Assembly (NCBI GenBank): GCA_013694645.1 | Contig: JACDBZ010000020.1 | Location: 1-7,519, forward strand | Length of the DNA: 7,519 nucleotides | Direction: 5' to 3' | Source of the DNA: Chloroflexota bacterium | Lineage (GTDB): Bacteria; Chloroflexota; Limnocylindria; QHBO01 | Shown here: positions 1 through 6,156 of the stretch, piece by piece | Position numbering within the stretch: position 1 is the first letter of the stretch | Layout of the letters: each line of letters begins with the position of its first letter | Notes under the pieces: model-generated | The model's database searches: none | The model's input: only the letters and a program-made list of their open reading frames with translations | Told to the model about the DNA's origin: nothing | Made by a program: the position numbers and the translations under genes

Positions 1-2
1 TG

Positions 3-1160
3 CTGGGACGGAGGCTGGCCATGGAGGCAGGGCTGAACGGCGCGCTCGCCATCTGGAACCTGTCCCTGGCGGGAGGAATCGCGGCCCTGTATGTCTTCGA
101 CCTCGGTCCGAACGCGCCGCTGACCGCATTCCCATGGCTGATCGACGGCGGGCTGGCGACCGCGGCCCTGATCGTGACGGGCGCCTTCTTCCTCACGGCT
201 GCCGCGTCGCTCCGTACCGGGTATGTCAGCCTCTGGTTCTCCGGAGTTGCACTGCTGGGCCTGCTCGGACTGCTGGGTCTCAATGCCGGGCTCGGGCTGC
301 TCGACTTCCTCTTCGGCCTGGCGGACCTGCCCGTTGCGTTGGCATCGGCGTACATCGATCGTGCAGTGCCGGTCATCTGGCTGCTCGGGATGACGCACGC
401 GACCCTTCATTATCTTGTGCCGCGCGTCGCCGGTCAGCCGCTTGCCTGGGCAGGCATCGGGATGCTGAGCTTCGTCACCTGGCTCGTCACCGCGCCGCTC
501 GCGGGTCTGAGCGCCCTTGCCGATCCGAGTATCCCGTTCGCGATCACCAGCATCGGGATCGTCGCGACGATGCTGCTGCTGGTGCCGGCAGCGCTCACCG
601 TCGTCAACTCGGTACAGACCATGCAGGGTCGCTGGACGCTCGTCTTCAGCGTCGGCACCGCCGCCTTCGCCATCGTCGCGCTCGCATTTCTCTTCGCGGG
701 GAGCCTGCTCGAGTCGATCGGCGCGGTCCGTGGCGTTCAACTCTTCGTCGGAGGGACCGATTGGGAACGCGGTGTCTTCCTGTGGGTTGCCTACGGCACA
801 TTCACCTTCGCCGCCCTTGCGCTTGCCGAACATGCGTTGCCCCGCCTCCTGAGACGGGCGTGGGGCGGCGGCTTTCTCTCCGGCGCACAGCTCTGGCTCA
901 CCTTCGGCGGCGCGACCGTGGCTGGCCTGGCGCTCATGGGTGGCGGCATGGCCGAGGCCTCTCTCCTTGCACAGGGGACGGCACCGGATGCGATCGGCGA
1001 CACGCTGCTCGCGTATCGAGCCATCGCCTTCGGAGGCTTCGGGCTGGTGGCTCTGGCCGGGCTCGCGTTCATCGTCAACCTCTTCCTCATGTACACCAGC
1101 GGCGAGCGCGCGGACTACGCCGTCCCTGGCACCTCGGCCTCCGCAGTGGCGGGACACTGA
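3..1160 (+). CDS. Degenerate cbb3-type cytochrome oxidase subunit I (CcoN-like) paralogue, 5' end probably outside the window
   Basis: The reading frame is open to the left edge. Counting from the ATG at 21 there are 379 residues with about ten hydrophobic segments (roughly 5-27, 36-62, 68-100, 112-134, 141-165, 172-200, 205-230, 251-280, 286-312, 330-358), matching TM3-TM12 of CcoN. Family anchors are visible: PWLID (38-42) for CcoN WPID, LVPRVAGQP (132-140) for FVPKxAGRP, NSVQTMQGRW (196-205), TDWERG (246-251) for TDWTVG, and LPRLLRR (273-279). CcoN is the haem b/CuB catalytic subunit that reduces O2 in the cytoplasmic membrane. Here the CuB histidines align with R114 and L160/A161, the two haem histidines after TDWxxG with V252 and L254, and the cross-linked Tyr with W154, so oxygen reduction is unlikely. 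It is more probably a structural or electron-transfer partner. The upstream codons (GRRL) also resemble CcoN, favouring a start off the edge, though GGAGG six bases before the ATG at 21 allows a start there. Confidence 0.8.
   Translation: MGRRLAMEAGLNGALAIWNLSLAGGIAALYVFDLGPNAPLTAFPWLIDGGLATAALIVTGAFFLTAAASLRTGYVSLWFSGVALLGLLGLLGLNAGLGLLDFLFGLADLPVALASAYIDRAVPVIWLLGMTHATLHYLVPRVAGQPLAWAGIGMLSFVTWLVTAPLAGLSALADPSIPFAITSIGIVATMLLLVPAALTVVNSVQTMQGRWTLVFSVGTAAFAIVALAFLFAGSLLESIGAVRGVQLFVGGTDWERGVFLWVAYGTFTFAALALAEHALPRLLRRAWGGGFLSGAQLWLTFGGATVAGLALMGGGMAEASLLAQGTAPDAIGDTLLAYRAIAFGGFGLVALAGLAFIVNLFLMYTSGERADYAVPGTSASAVAGH
10..14 (+). promoter_or_regulatory. Possible Shine-Dalgarno GGAGG before the ATG at 21
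   Basis: GGAGG lies six bases upstream of the ATG at 21, a good ribosome-binding geometry. It may be chance, because the same bases encode arginines in the CcoN-like frame that runs in from the left edge. If it is real, the protein starts at TM3 and lacks the first two helices of the family, including the remaining low-spin haem ligand. Confidence 0.3.
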
Positions 1161-1164
1161 GCCG

Positions 1165-1641
1165 ATGACGATCCATACGCCGATCGGAACCCGCTCCCGT
1201 GGACTGCCTCCGTGGGCGATCGGCCTGACCGTCTTCGTCTTCCTGGTCGGCGGCGTCTACCTGGCCTCGAACCTGGCCGGCGAGAATCCGGCGTTTGCGA
1301 TTCCGGGCGCCAGCGCCCCGGTCGCGTCGGGTGGGGTTGAGGCAGATCCGGCGGTCGGCGAGGCGCTGGTGGCCCAGACGCAACCCCAGTGCTCGAGCTG
1401 TCACGGCGCAGACTTCACGGGCCAGGCCAGCTTCCCGAGCCTGCTCGGCGTGGCGGATGGGCCGGTCAGCGAGAACCTCCAGGACCTGGGCGCCGAGTAT
1501 CCGGACGAATGGATCGCGCTCTGGATCGACGGAACGACCCCCGAGACCGAGGGCCTCGACCGCGGCGGCATGCCGGCGTTCGGTGATCAGCTGTCGCCGG
1601 AGCAGATCGACGCGATCGTCGCCTTCCTGAAGTCGCTCTAG
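1165..1641 (+). CDS. Membrane-anchored monohaem cytochrome c (CcoP-like class I domain)
   Basis: This is a 158-residue protein. Residues 1-15 are a short polar N-terminus. Residues 16-36 form a single hydrophobic helix, probably an uncleaved anchor since no signal-peptidase or lipobox site is obvious. A flexible Ala/Gly/Pro stretch (40-65) leads to a cytochrome c domain. The haem-attachment motif is C76-S-S-C79-H80, and the likely sixth ligand is M136 in GGMPAFG, followed by the LSPEQIDAIVAFLKSL-type C-terminal helix common in class I domains. The haem domain should lie outside the membrane and carry electrons to or from a membrane partner. The ATG follows the CcoN-like stop by four bases, so the two are probably co-expressed and may form one complex. 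The start was chosen because it begins just ahead of the anchor; the longer upstream reading merely overlaps the previous gene. Its physiological partner is inferred from position only. Confidence 0.88.
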   Translation: MTIHTPIGTRSRGLPPWAIGLTVFVFLVGGVYLASNLAGENPAFAIPGASAPVASGGVEADPAVGEALVAQTQPQCSSCHGADFTGQASFPSLLGVADGPVSENLQDLGAEYPDEWIALWIDGTTPETEGLDRGGMPAFGDQLSPEQIDAIVAFLKSL

Positions 1642-1649
1642 CCGCTCGG

Positions 1650-2561
1650 GTGACCGATCCAGCCGCGCGTGCCGAGCGCGGCGTTCCCGTCCTCATCGGC
1701 GCCGATGAGATGGCGCGCATCGATGAGGCGGCCCAGAAGCTCGGTCTGGCCGAGGATGCACTCATGGAGTCCGCGGGCGCAGTCGTTGCGGAGGTTGCGC
1801 AGGCCGAGCTTGGACGGCTCGCGGAAGCGGTGCGGGGTCCCGCCGGTCCGCTGGCACGGGCGCCGCTGGTCGTGGTGCTGTGCGGGCCGGGCAATAACGG
1901 TGCCGACGGGTTCGTGGTTGCCCGACGCCTGGCGGCCTCCGGTCGCGGCGTGCTCGCCATCCTTGTCGCCGACGCCTCGAGGGTCTCCGGCCGCGCCGCG
2001 GGCCACAATTGGAGTGTGCTCCAGGCGATGGCGTCGGCCGGGTCGCTGGAGCTTTTCGTGGCGCCGTCCCCGGAGCTGCTGCTCCGCCTTCGCGAGCGAA
2101 TTGCCGAGGCGACCCTGATCGTCGATGCGCTGCTCGGCTCCGGCGCATCCGGTCCCCTGCGAGAGCCGGTCTCGACGGCGGTCGATCTCATCAACGCCAC
2201 GCGCACGCACGCGCAGGCCGCCGGTCGTCCGTGTGCGGTGCTGGCGATCGATACGCCGACGCGCGTCGACCTCACCGGCGGCGCGCGCTCCACGCCGGTC
2301 GTGACCGCTGATCTGACCGTCACCTTCCACCGCGCCAAGGCGGGGTTCGCGCTGGATCGGGACGCTCGACGCGTTGCCGGCCGCTACCTCGTTGCGCCGA
2401 TCGGCATCCCGCTGGAGGCCGAGGAAGGGATCGTTCCGCCCGACGGCGAGTTCCCGCCCGCCCGCATCACCGAGATCAATTGGCAGGAGCCGGTCGAGCG
2501 GGCCGACGCGGCGCATCGGCCCGGAGGCGGAATCGCGGCCGGACCTGGTCGCACCGACTGA
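1650..2561 (+). CDS. nnrE: NAD(P)H-hydrate epimerase, stand-alone YjeF N-terminal domain
   Basis: The 303-residue product (GTG start, eight bases after the cytochrome stop) is expected to epimerise R- and S-NAD(P)HX, the damaged hydrated forms of NAD(P)H, so that the dehydratase NnrD can repair them. Family marks are the opening helix with EMARIDEAA (20-28) and LMESAGAVV (38-46), the nucleotide/ion loop CGPGNNGADGF (78-88), DALLGSGASGPL (159-170) and TVTFHRAKAGF (223-233). The usual I-D-x-P-S-G-x-D motif reads IDTPTRVDL (200-208), an S-to-T and G-to-R change. Most bacterial homologues are fused to an NnrD kinase-like domain of some 250 residues; here the chain ends after a tail of about 45 residues (258-303), so any dehydratase must be encoded elsewhere. 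No strong Shine-Dalgarno precedes the GTG, but no other in-frame start occurs before the conserved helix. Sitting behind respiratory genes, it may be a passenger of that operon. Confidence 0.85.
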   Translation: MTDPAARAERGVPVLIGADEMARIDEAAQKLGLAEDALMESAGAVVAEVAQAELGRLAEAVRGPAGPLARAPLVVVLCGPGNNGADGFVVARRLAASGRGVLAILVADASRVSGRAAGHNWSVLQAMASAGSLELFVAPSPELLLRLRERIAEATLIVDALLGSGASGPLREPVSTAVDLINATRTHAQAAGRPCAVLAIDTPTRVDLTGGARSTPVVTADLTVTFHRAKAGFALDRDARRVAGRYLVAPIGIPLEAEEGIVPPDGEFPPARITEINWQEPVERADAAHRPGGGIAAGPGRTD

Positions 2562-2582
2562 CCGGACCTCGTCGCGCTGTCA

Positions 2583-2597
2583 AATCCGTATCGGATT
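2583..2597. repeat. Perfect inverted repeat AATCCG-tat-CGGATT in the nnrE-tldD gap
   Basis: Two perfect 6-base arms are separated by three bases, 21 bases after the nnrE stop. It could be a regulator-binding site or a weak hairpin at the end of the respiratory operon. It lacks the T-tract of a typical intrinsic terminator. Function is not established. Confidence 0.4.
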
Positions 2598-2658
2598 CTC
2601 ACCCACCGCAACCGGTCGGCCCGGGTGAACGGACGGAGCTGATGCCGAATGAAGATCC

Positions 2659-2686
2659 GTTAGCCCCGCTAACATTCACGAATGTT
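2659..2686 (+). promoter_or_regulatory. Two overlapping inverted repeats at the tldD start
   Basis: GTTAGC-ccc-GCTAAC (2659-2673) is directly followed by AACATT-cacg-AATGTT (2671-2686); both are perfect. They share the bases AAC at 2671-2673, so as RNA hairpins they would be mutually exclusive. The right arm of the second contains the tldD ATG (2682-2684). They may be operator half-sites or a small start-codon switch. They stand out as AT-richer than the surrounding DNA. Confidence 0.4.
2670..2675 (+). promoter_or_regulatory. Candidate -10 element TAACAT for tldD, possibly leaderless
   Basis: TAACAT fits the TAnnnT form of a -10 box and ends six bases before the ATG at 2682, the spacing expected if transcription starts at or next to the start codon. 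No purine-rich ribosome-binding sequence precedes the ATG (the bases are cattcacga), which fits a leaderless message. No convincing -35 hexamer is seen at 17-18 bases. This is an inference from spacing alone. Confidence 0.3.
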
Positions 2687-4124
2687 CGATTACGCCGAAG
2701 CCGCGGTGGAAGCCGCCCTCGCCGCCGGCGCTCGCTATGCCGATGCGCGCGTCATGGACCGCCGCCACGAAGCGATGGGAGCGCGGAACGGCGAGGTCGA
2801 GGAGCTCACTCAGGAGGCGTCGGTCGGGATGGGCGTGCGTGCCCTCATCGGCTCCGGATGGGGCTTCTTCTCGACCTCCGATCTCACGACCGCGTCGGCT
2901 CGTCGGGCAGGTGCGCAGGCTGCGGCCATTGCGTCGGCGTCGGCGTCGGTTTCTGGACCTGCCCTGGAGCTGACGCCGGTCGAGGCGCGCCAGGACACTT
3001 GGGCGAACGACGTCCGCGAGGACCCGCTCTCCGTCCCCCTGGCCGAGAAGGGCGATCTGCTCAGCAATGTGACTCGCACCATGAAGGAGCATGGCGCCGA
3101 TGTCGCCCTGGCCGGGTACGACGCATGGGACACGACAAAGTGGTTCGCCAGCAGCGAGGGCCACCGGATCGGTCAGCACATCGTGGAGTGCGGTGCTCAG
3201 ATGAACGCCACCGTCAACGGCGAGCGGGAGACGCAGCGACGAAGCTATCCCGGCATCCGTGGCCAATACGGCACGCGCGGCTGGGAGCTGGTGCGCGAGC
3301 TCGATCTGCCCGGCAATGCGGCGCGCATCGCCGAAGAGGCGCGACAGCTTCTCTCCGCTCCCGAATGCCCGAGCCGTGACGTTACCGACCTGATCATCGG
3401 CTCCGAGCAGATGGCGCTCCAGATCCACGAGTCGGTCGGTCACGCCGTGGAGCTCGATCGCATCCTCGGCTGGGAGGCCGCCTTCGCCGGTACGTCATGG
3501 CTCGACCTTGGCCGGATCGGCTCACTCCGCTTCGGGAGCGATCTCATGAACGTCACCGCCGATGCCACCCTCCCCGGCGCCCTGGGAAGCTTCGGATACG
3601 ACGACGAAGGCACGCCAGCCCACCCGGTCGACATCGTCCGCGACGGCATCTGGGTGGGCGTCCTGTCCGGCCGAGACAGCGCAGCGCTGGCCGGGCTGCG
3701 CTCGTCGGGCGGTGCCGTGCGCGCTGACGGCTACAACCGCCTGCCGATGGTGCGCATGACGAACGTCGGGCTTCTTCCCGGCACCAGCAGCCTGGAGGAG
3801 ATGATCGCCGCGACCGACGACGGCATCCTCATGGATACCAACCGATCCTGGTCGATCGACGACAAGCGCCTGAACTTCCAGTTCGGCTGCGAGATCGGCT
3901 GGGAGATCAAGAACGGCAAACGCGGCCGGATGATCAAGAATCCTACCTACACCGGCATCGGTCCGCGCTTCTGGGGCTCGCTCGACATGCTCGGGAACGA
4001 GTCCGAGTGGACCTTCTGGGGCACGCCGAACTGCGGCAAGGGGCAGCCCGGGCAGATCGGGCATACCGGGCATCCATCGGTGCCGTGCCGCTTCCGTGGC
4101 GTCCGCGTGGGAGTCCGCGGATGA
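2682..4124 (+). CDS. tldD: TldD, catalytic subunit of the TldD/TldE metallopeptidase
   Basis: The 480-residue protein is close to the usual TldD length. The N-terminal half carries the family opening (AGARYADARV, 15-24) and a beta-rich region ending near 230. The HExxxH zinc motif is H249-E-S-V-G-H254, followed by a glycine-rich core (PVDIVRDGIWVGVLSGRDS, 315-333). The C-terminal Cys that completes the metal site in TldD proteins is C451 in TPNCGKGQPGQ. All three metal ligands and E250 are therefore present, and the protein should be active. In E. coli, TldD with TldE degrades unfolded peptides, removes the microcin B17 leader and participates in CcdA turnover, acting in the cytosol. The start follows a 120-base gap with repeats and no Shine-Dalgarno. 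The stop overlaps the tldE start by ATGA. An unusual run of three GCGTCG units encodes alternating Ala-Ser near residues 84-89. The physiological substrate is not indicated by the neighbours. Confidence 0.95.
   Translation: MFDYAEAAVEAALAAGARYADARVMDRRHEAMGARNGEVEELTQEASVGMGVRALIGSGWGFFSTSDLTTASARRAGAQAAAIASASASVSGPALELTPVEARQDTWANDVREDPLSVPLAEKGDLLSNVTRTMKEHGADVALAGYDAWDTTKWFASSEGHRIGQHIVECGAQMNATVNGERETQRRSYPGIRGQYGTRGWELVRELDLPGNAARIAEEARQLLSAPECPSRDVTDLIIGSEQMALQIHESVGHAVELDRILGWEAAFAGTSWLDLGRIGSLRFGSDLMNVTADATLPGALGSFGYDDEGTPAHPVDIVRDGIWVGVLSGRDSAALAGLRSSGGAVRADGYNRLPMVRMTNVGLLPGTSSLEEMIAATDDGILMDTNRSWSIDDKRLNFQFGCEIGWEIKNGKRGRMIKNPTYTGIGPRFWGSLDMLGNESEWTFWGTPNCGKGQPGQIGHTGHPSVPCRFRGVRVGVRG
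4109..4113 (+). promoter_or_regulatory. Shine-Dalgarno GGGAG for tldE, inside tldD
   Basis: GGGAG ends seven bases before the ATG at 4121 and supports that start over the longer open frame that begins within tldD at 4007. It allows re-initiation by ribosomes finishing tldD. Confidence 0.5.
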
Positions 4125-5458
4125 GCGACCAGCTCCTGGACATCTGTGAGCGCGTGCTTGCTCGAGCCGGCACCAATGTGGAAGCAGAGGTGACCATCAC
4201 GGTCGGGACCGATGCGCTGACGCGCTTCGCCACCAGCTTCATCCACCAGAACGTCGCCGATGCGGCGCGGCGCACCCACCTGCGGGTGGCGCTCGACGGC
4301 CGGGTCGCCGAGTCGGTCGGCAACCAGACGGACGGCGACGGGATCGAGCGCCTGGTGCGCTCAGCGATCGAGGCGGCGGCACTGCGCCCGATCGATCCCG
4401 GCTGGCCGGGCCTGGCGGCACCGACATCCGCGCCGTCAGTCGAGCACTGGGACGATGCCACCGCGCAGGCCGAGCCGGCGGAGCGCGCGGAGCGCATCGG
4501 CGCATTCGTCCGCGCGGCAGGTGGCCTCGAGACGGCCGGGTTCTGCTCCACGGCCGGGGAGACGGTCGCCTTCGGCAACACGCTCGGGCAGCGACTCGTG
4601 GGACGGACGACCAGCGCCATCCTCGACGGAATCGCACGCACCACCACCTCCGACGGCAGCGGCCATGCCGCCTCGGTGCGGCTCGCTGACCTGGATGGGG
4701 ACGCCGTCGGGAGCGAGGCCACTCGTCGCGCGCGTGAGTCGGCGGAAGCCGGTGACCTCGAACCGGGGCGCTACGAGGTCCTCCTCTCCCCGTCCTGCGT
4801 GGTGAACATGCTCGGATTTCTGGCGATGCACGGGTTCAACGCACGGGCAGTCGAGGAGGGTCGCTCGTTCGCGCGCATCGGCGAGGCGCAGTTCGACCCA
4901 TCCATCTCACTGGCCGATGACGTGGCACATCCGATGGCCGTGGGCATCCCGTTCGATGCCGAGGGCACGCCAAAGCGTCGCGTGGAGCTGGTGAAGCAGG
5001 GAATCACCAGCGGCCTCATCCACGATCGGCGCACCGCGAAGGCGCTCGGCGCCGAGTCCACCGGCAACGCCGTATCGGGCGCGGGACCATGGGGCGCCCT
5101 GCCGGCCAACCTGGTGATGGAGGGCGGTTCGGTCTCTCCCGAGGACCTGGTCGGCGGTGTCGAGCTCGGACTGCTCGTCACCGACTTCTGGTACACCCGC
5201 ATCCTCGATCCCCGCACGCAGGTGGTGACCGGGCTCACGCGCAACGGCGTGTGGCTGGTCGAGGATGGTCGGATCGTGCGGCCGGTGACCAACCTGCGCT
5301 TCACCCAGTCATTCCTGGAGGCGCTGGGCCCAGGCAACGTGCGGGGGGTCGGTTCGGATCTCACCCTGGTCGGTGGGGCGACGTTCGGCGTTGGCGCCCA
5401 CGTGGCGCCATCGCTGCATCTCGCGTCCTGGAACTTCACCGGCGGAGCCAAGGGATAA
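4121..5458 (+). CDS. tldE: TldE (PmbA), partner subunit of the TldD/TldE metallopeptidase
   Basis: The 445-residue protein is a PmbA/TldE family member. It has the N-terminal repeat-like half (for example FATSFIHQNVAD near 30-45), a central PGRYEVLLSPSCV segment typical of the family, then GIPFDAEGTPKRRVELVKQG and GNAVSG in the C-terminal core. The end has the characteristic ITSGLIHDRRTAKALG and LLVTDFWYTRILDP blocks. The HExxxH metal motif of TldD is absent, as expected for TldE, which is the non-catalytic half of the heterodimer and helps form the enclosed chamber. The ATG overlaps the tldD stop as ATGA, so translation is probably coupled and the two are made in balance. The start at 4121 was chosen over an upstream extension because it fits the family N-terminus and has GGGAG ahead of it. 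Both subunits being adjacent and intact argues for a functional complex. Confidence 0.93.
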   Translation: MSDQLLDICERVLARAGTNVEAEVTITVGTDALTRFATSFIHQNVADAARRTHLRVALDGRVAESVGNQTDGDGIERLVRSAIEAAALRPIDPGWPGLAAPTSAPSVEHWDDATAQAEPAERAERIGAFVRAAGGLETAGFCSTAGETVAFGNTLGQRLVGRTTSAILDGIARTTTSDGSGHAASVRLADLDGDAVGSEATRRARESAEAGDLEPGRYEVLLSPSCVVNMLGFLAMHGFNARAVEEGRSFARIGEAQFDPSISLADDVAHPMAVGIPFDAEGTPKRRVELVKQGITSGLIHDRRTAKALGAESTGNAVSGAGPWGALPANLVMEGGSVSPEDLVGGVELGLLVTDFWYTRILDPRTQVVTGLTRNGVWLVEDGRIVRPVTNLRFTQSFLEALGPGNVRGVGSDLTLVGGATFGVGAHVAPSLHLASWNFTGGAKG

Positions 5459-5491
5459 CTAAGGCACCTTCTCATCGACGGGGTCGTCACC

Positions 5492-5549
5492 ATCAGGCGT
5501 TCCGCGTGCTGTGCAGTCGTGGATTCGTGTAGTCGCACGCAGGCCTGAT
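5492..5549. terminator. Two-part inverted repeat between convergent operons, possible bidirectional terminator
   Basis: ATCAGGC (5492-5498) pairs with GCCTGAT (5543-5549), and inside them GCGTGC (5504-5509) pairs with GCACGC (5535-5540). The stems of 7 and 6 base pairs are separated by a 5/2 internal loop, and the loop is 25 bases. It lies between the stop of tldE (5458) and that of pyrE (5566). There is no T-tract on either strand, so intrinsic termination is uncertain. The rest of 5459-5565 shows only short palindromes (AAGGcaCCTT at 5461-5470, CGACgggGTCG at 5476-5486) and no gene. Confidence 0.35.
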
Positions 5550-5565
5550 AGCGGGAGACGGACTG

Positions 5566-6156
5566 TCAGCTGCTGCCCGGCTTGCGAAGTGGCACTCCCG
5601 CCGCGCACAGCTCGCAGGCATCAGCCTCCCACGACGGGATCTCGATCCGGCCCAGTGAATGGAGGGGGCATCCGAGGTCAACCGGGTCCCCTGAGCGGTC
5701 GACCATGACGGCCGCGGCAACCGGCTCGACCCCGGCAGCGCGAACCGCCTCAACTGTCTCGACGAGGGACGCGCCGGTGGTCAGGATGTCGTCGACCAGC
5801 ACGACCCGCTCGGTGGGACCGATGGTCCATCCCCGGCGAAGCTCACGACCGCCCGCAGGGGCCGGCTCGGCGAAGGCCGCACGCACCGACCCACCGAGCT
5901 GACGCGCGGTCTCGAACGACAGGATCACTCCGCCGGTCGTGGGACCGACCACCATGGTCGGCATCGACGGCGCCAGCACTTCGGCGAAGCGGCGACACAG
6001 CTCAACGCCATATCGCGGATGCTGGAGGACGAAGAACTTCTCGAGGTAGCGACCGGCATGGCGGCCGGAGGTCAGGAGGAAGTGGCCGTCGAGCAACGCG
6101 CCGGCATCGGCGAACAGGGATTCGACGGACGCGCCGCGCAGGGAAGCATCGGTCAT
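5566..6156 (-). CDS. pyrE: Orotate phosphoribosyltransferase
   Basis: The 196-residue enzyme joins orotate and PRPP to give orotidine 5'-phosphate, the fifth step of pyrimidine synthesis, in the cytosol. The N-terminal hood has HFLLTSGRHAGRYLEK (25-40), the orotate-side signature of bacterial PyrE. VVGPTTGGVILSF (69-81) lies in the core, and the PRPP loop is VVLVDDILTTGAS (118-130), with two acids ahead of TTG. The C-terminal CELCAAGVPLRKPGS is the ending common in the short, Thermus-like PyrE group. The flexible loop that usually carries catalytic Arg/Lys reads AEPAPAGGRELRRG (96-109), keeping arginines but with a proline after AE. The ATG overlaps the stop of the upstream duplicated-domain gene as ATGA, and no clear Shine-Dalgarno precedes it, so coupling is likely. 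It is the last gene of the minus-strand operon; no other pyrimidine gene is in view. Confidence 0.92.
   Translation of the reverse strand: MTDASLRGASVESLFADAGALLDGHFLLTSGRHAGRYLEKFFVLQHPRYGVELCRRFAEVLAPSMPTMVVGPTTGGVILSFETARQLGGSVRAAFAEPAPAGGRELRRGWTIGPTERVVLVDDILTTGASLVETVEAVRAAGVEPVAAAVMVDRSGDPVDLGCPLHSLGRIEIPSWEADACELCAAGVPLRKPGSS

Noticed and set aside
134..1168. Plus-strand open frame of 344 codons within the CcoN-like gene
   Set aside because: It is an Arg-rich frame-shifted shadow; the CcoN-like frame has regular membrane helices and family motifs.
1466..2338. Long minus-strand open frame of 290 codons
   Set aside because: It lies opposite nnrE and the cytochrome gene, is rich in Arg, Ser and Ala with no domain pattern, and is a typical shadow of GC-rich coding DNA.
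1638..2516. Minus-strand open frame of 292 codons
   Set aside because: It is antisense to nnrE, with Arg/Gly-rich low-complexity translation; nnrE has clear family motifs.
2931..2948. Three tandem GCGTCG units in tldD
   Set aside because: They encode alternating Ala-Ser in frame in a variable part of the protein; a short in-frame repeat is common in GC-rich genes and needs no special explanation.
2480..3379. Plus-strand open frame of 299 codons, including an ATG at 2642 preceded by GGAG
   Set aside because: The translation is Arg-rich and overlaps tldD in another frame. Only the first few codons precede tldD, and nothing resembles a protein family.
3943..4722. Minus-strand open frame of 259 codons across tldD/tldE
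   Set aside because: It is a shadow of two well-supported genes; composition is Arg/Ser-rich without motifs.
5500..5550. Possible tRNA or structured RNA in the convergent gap
   Set aside because: No T-loop GGTTCGAATCC-type sequence, anticodon arm or acceptor stem could be assembled on either strand.
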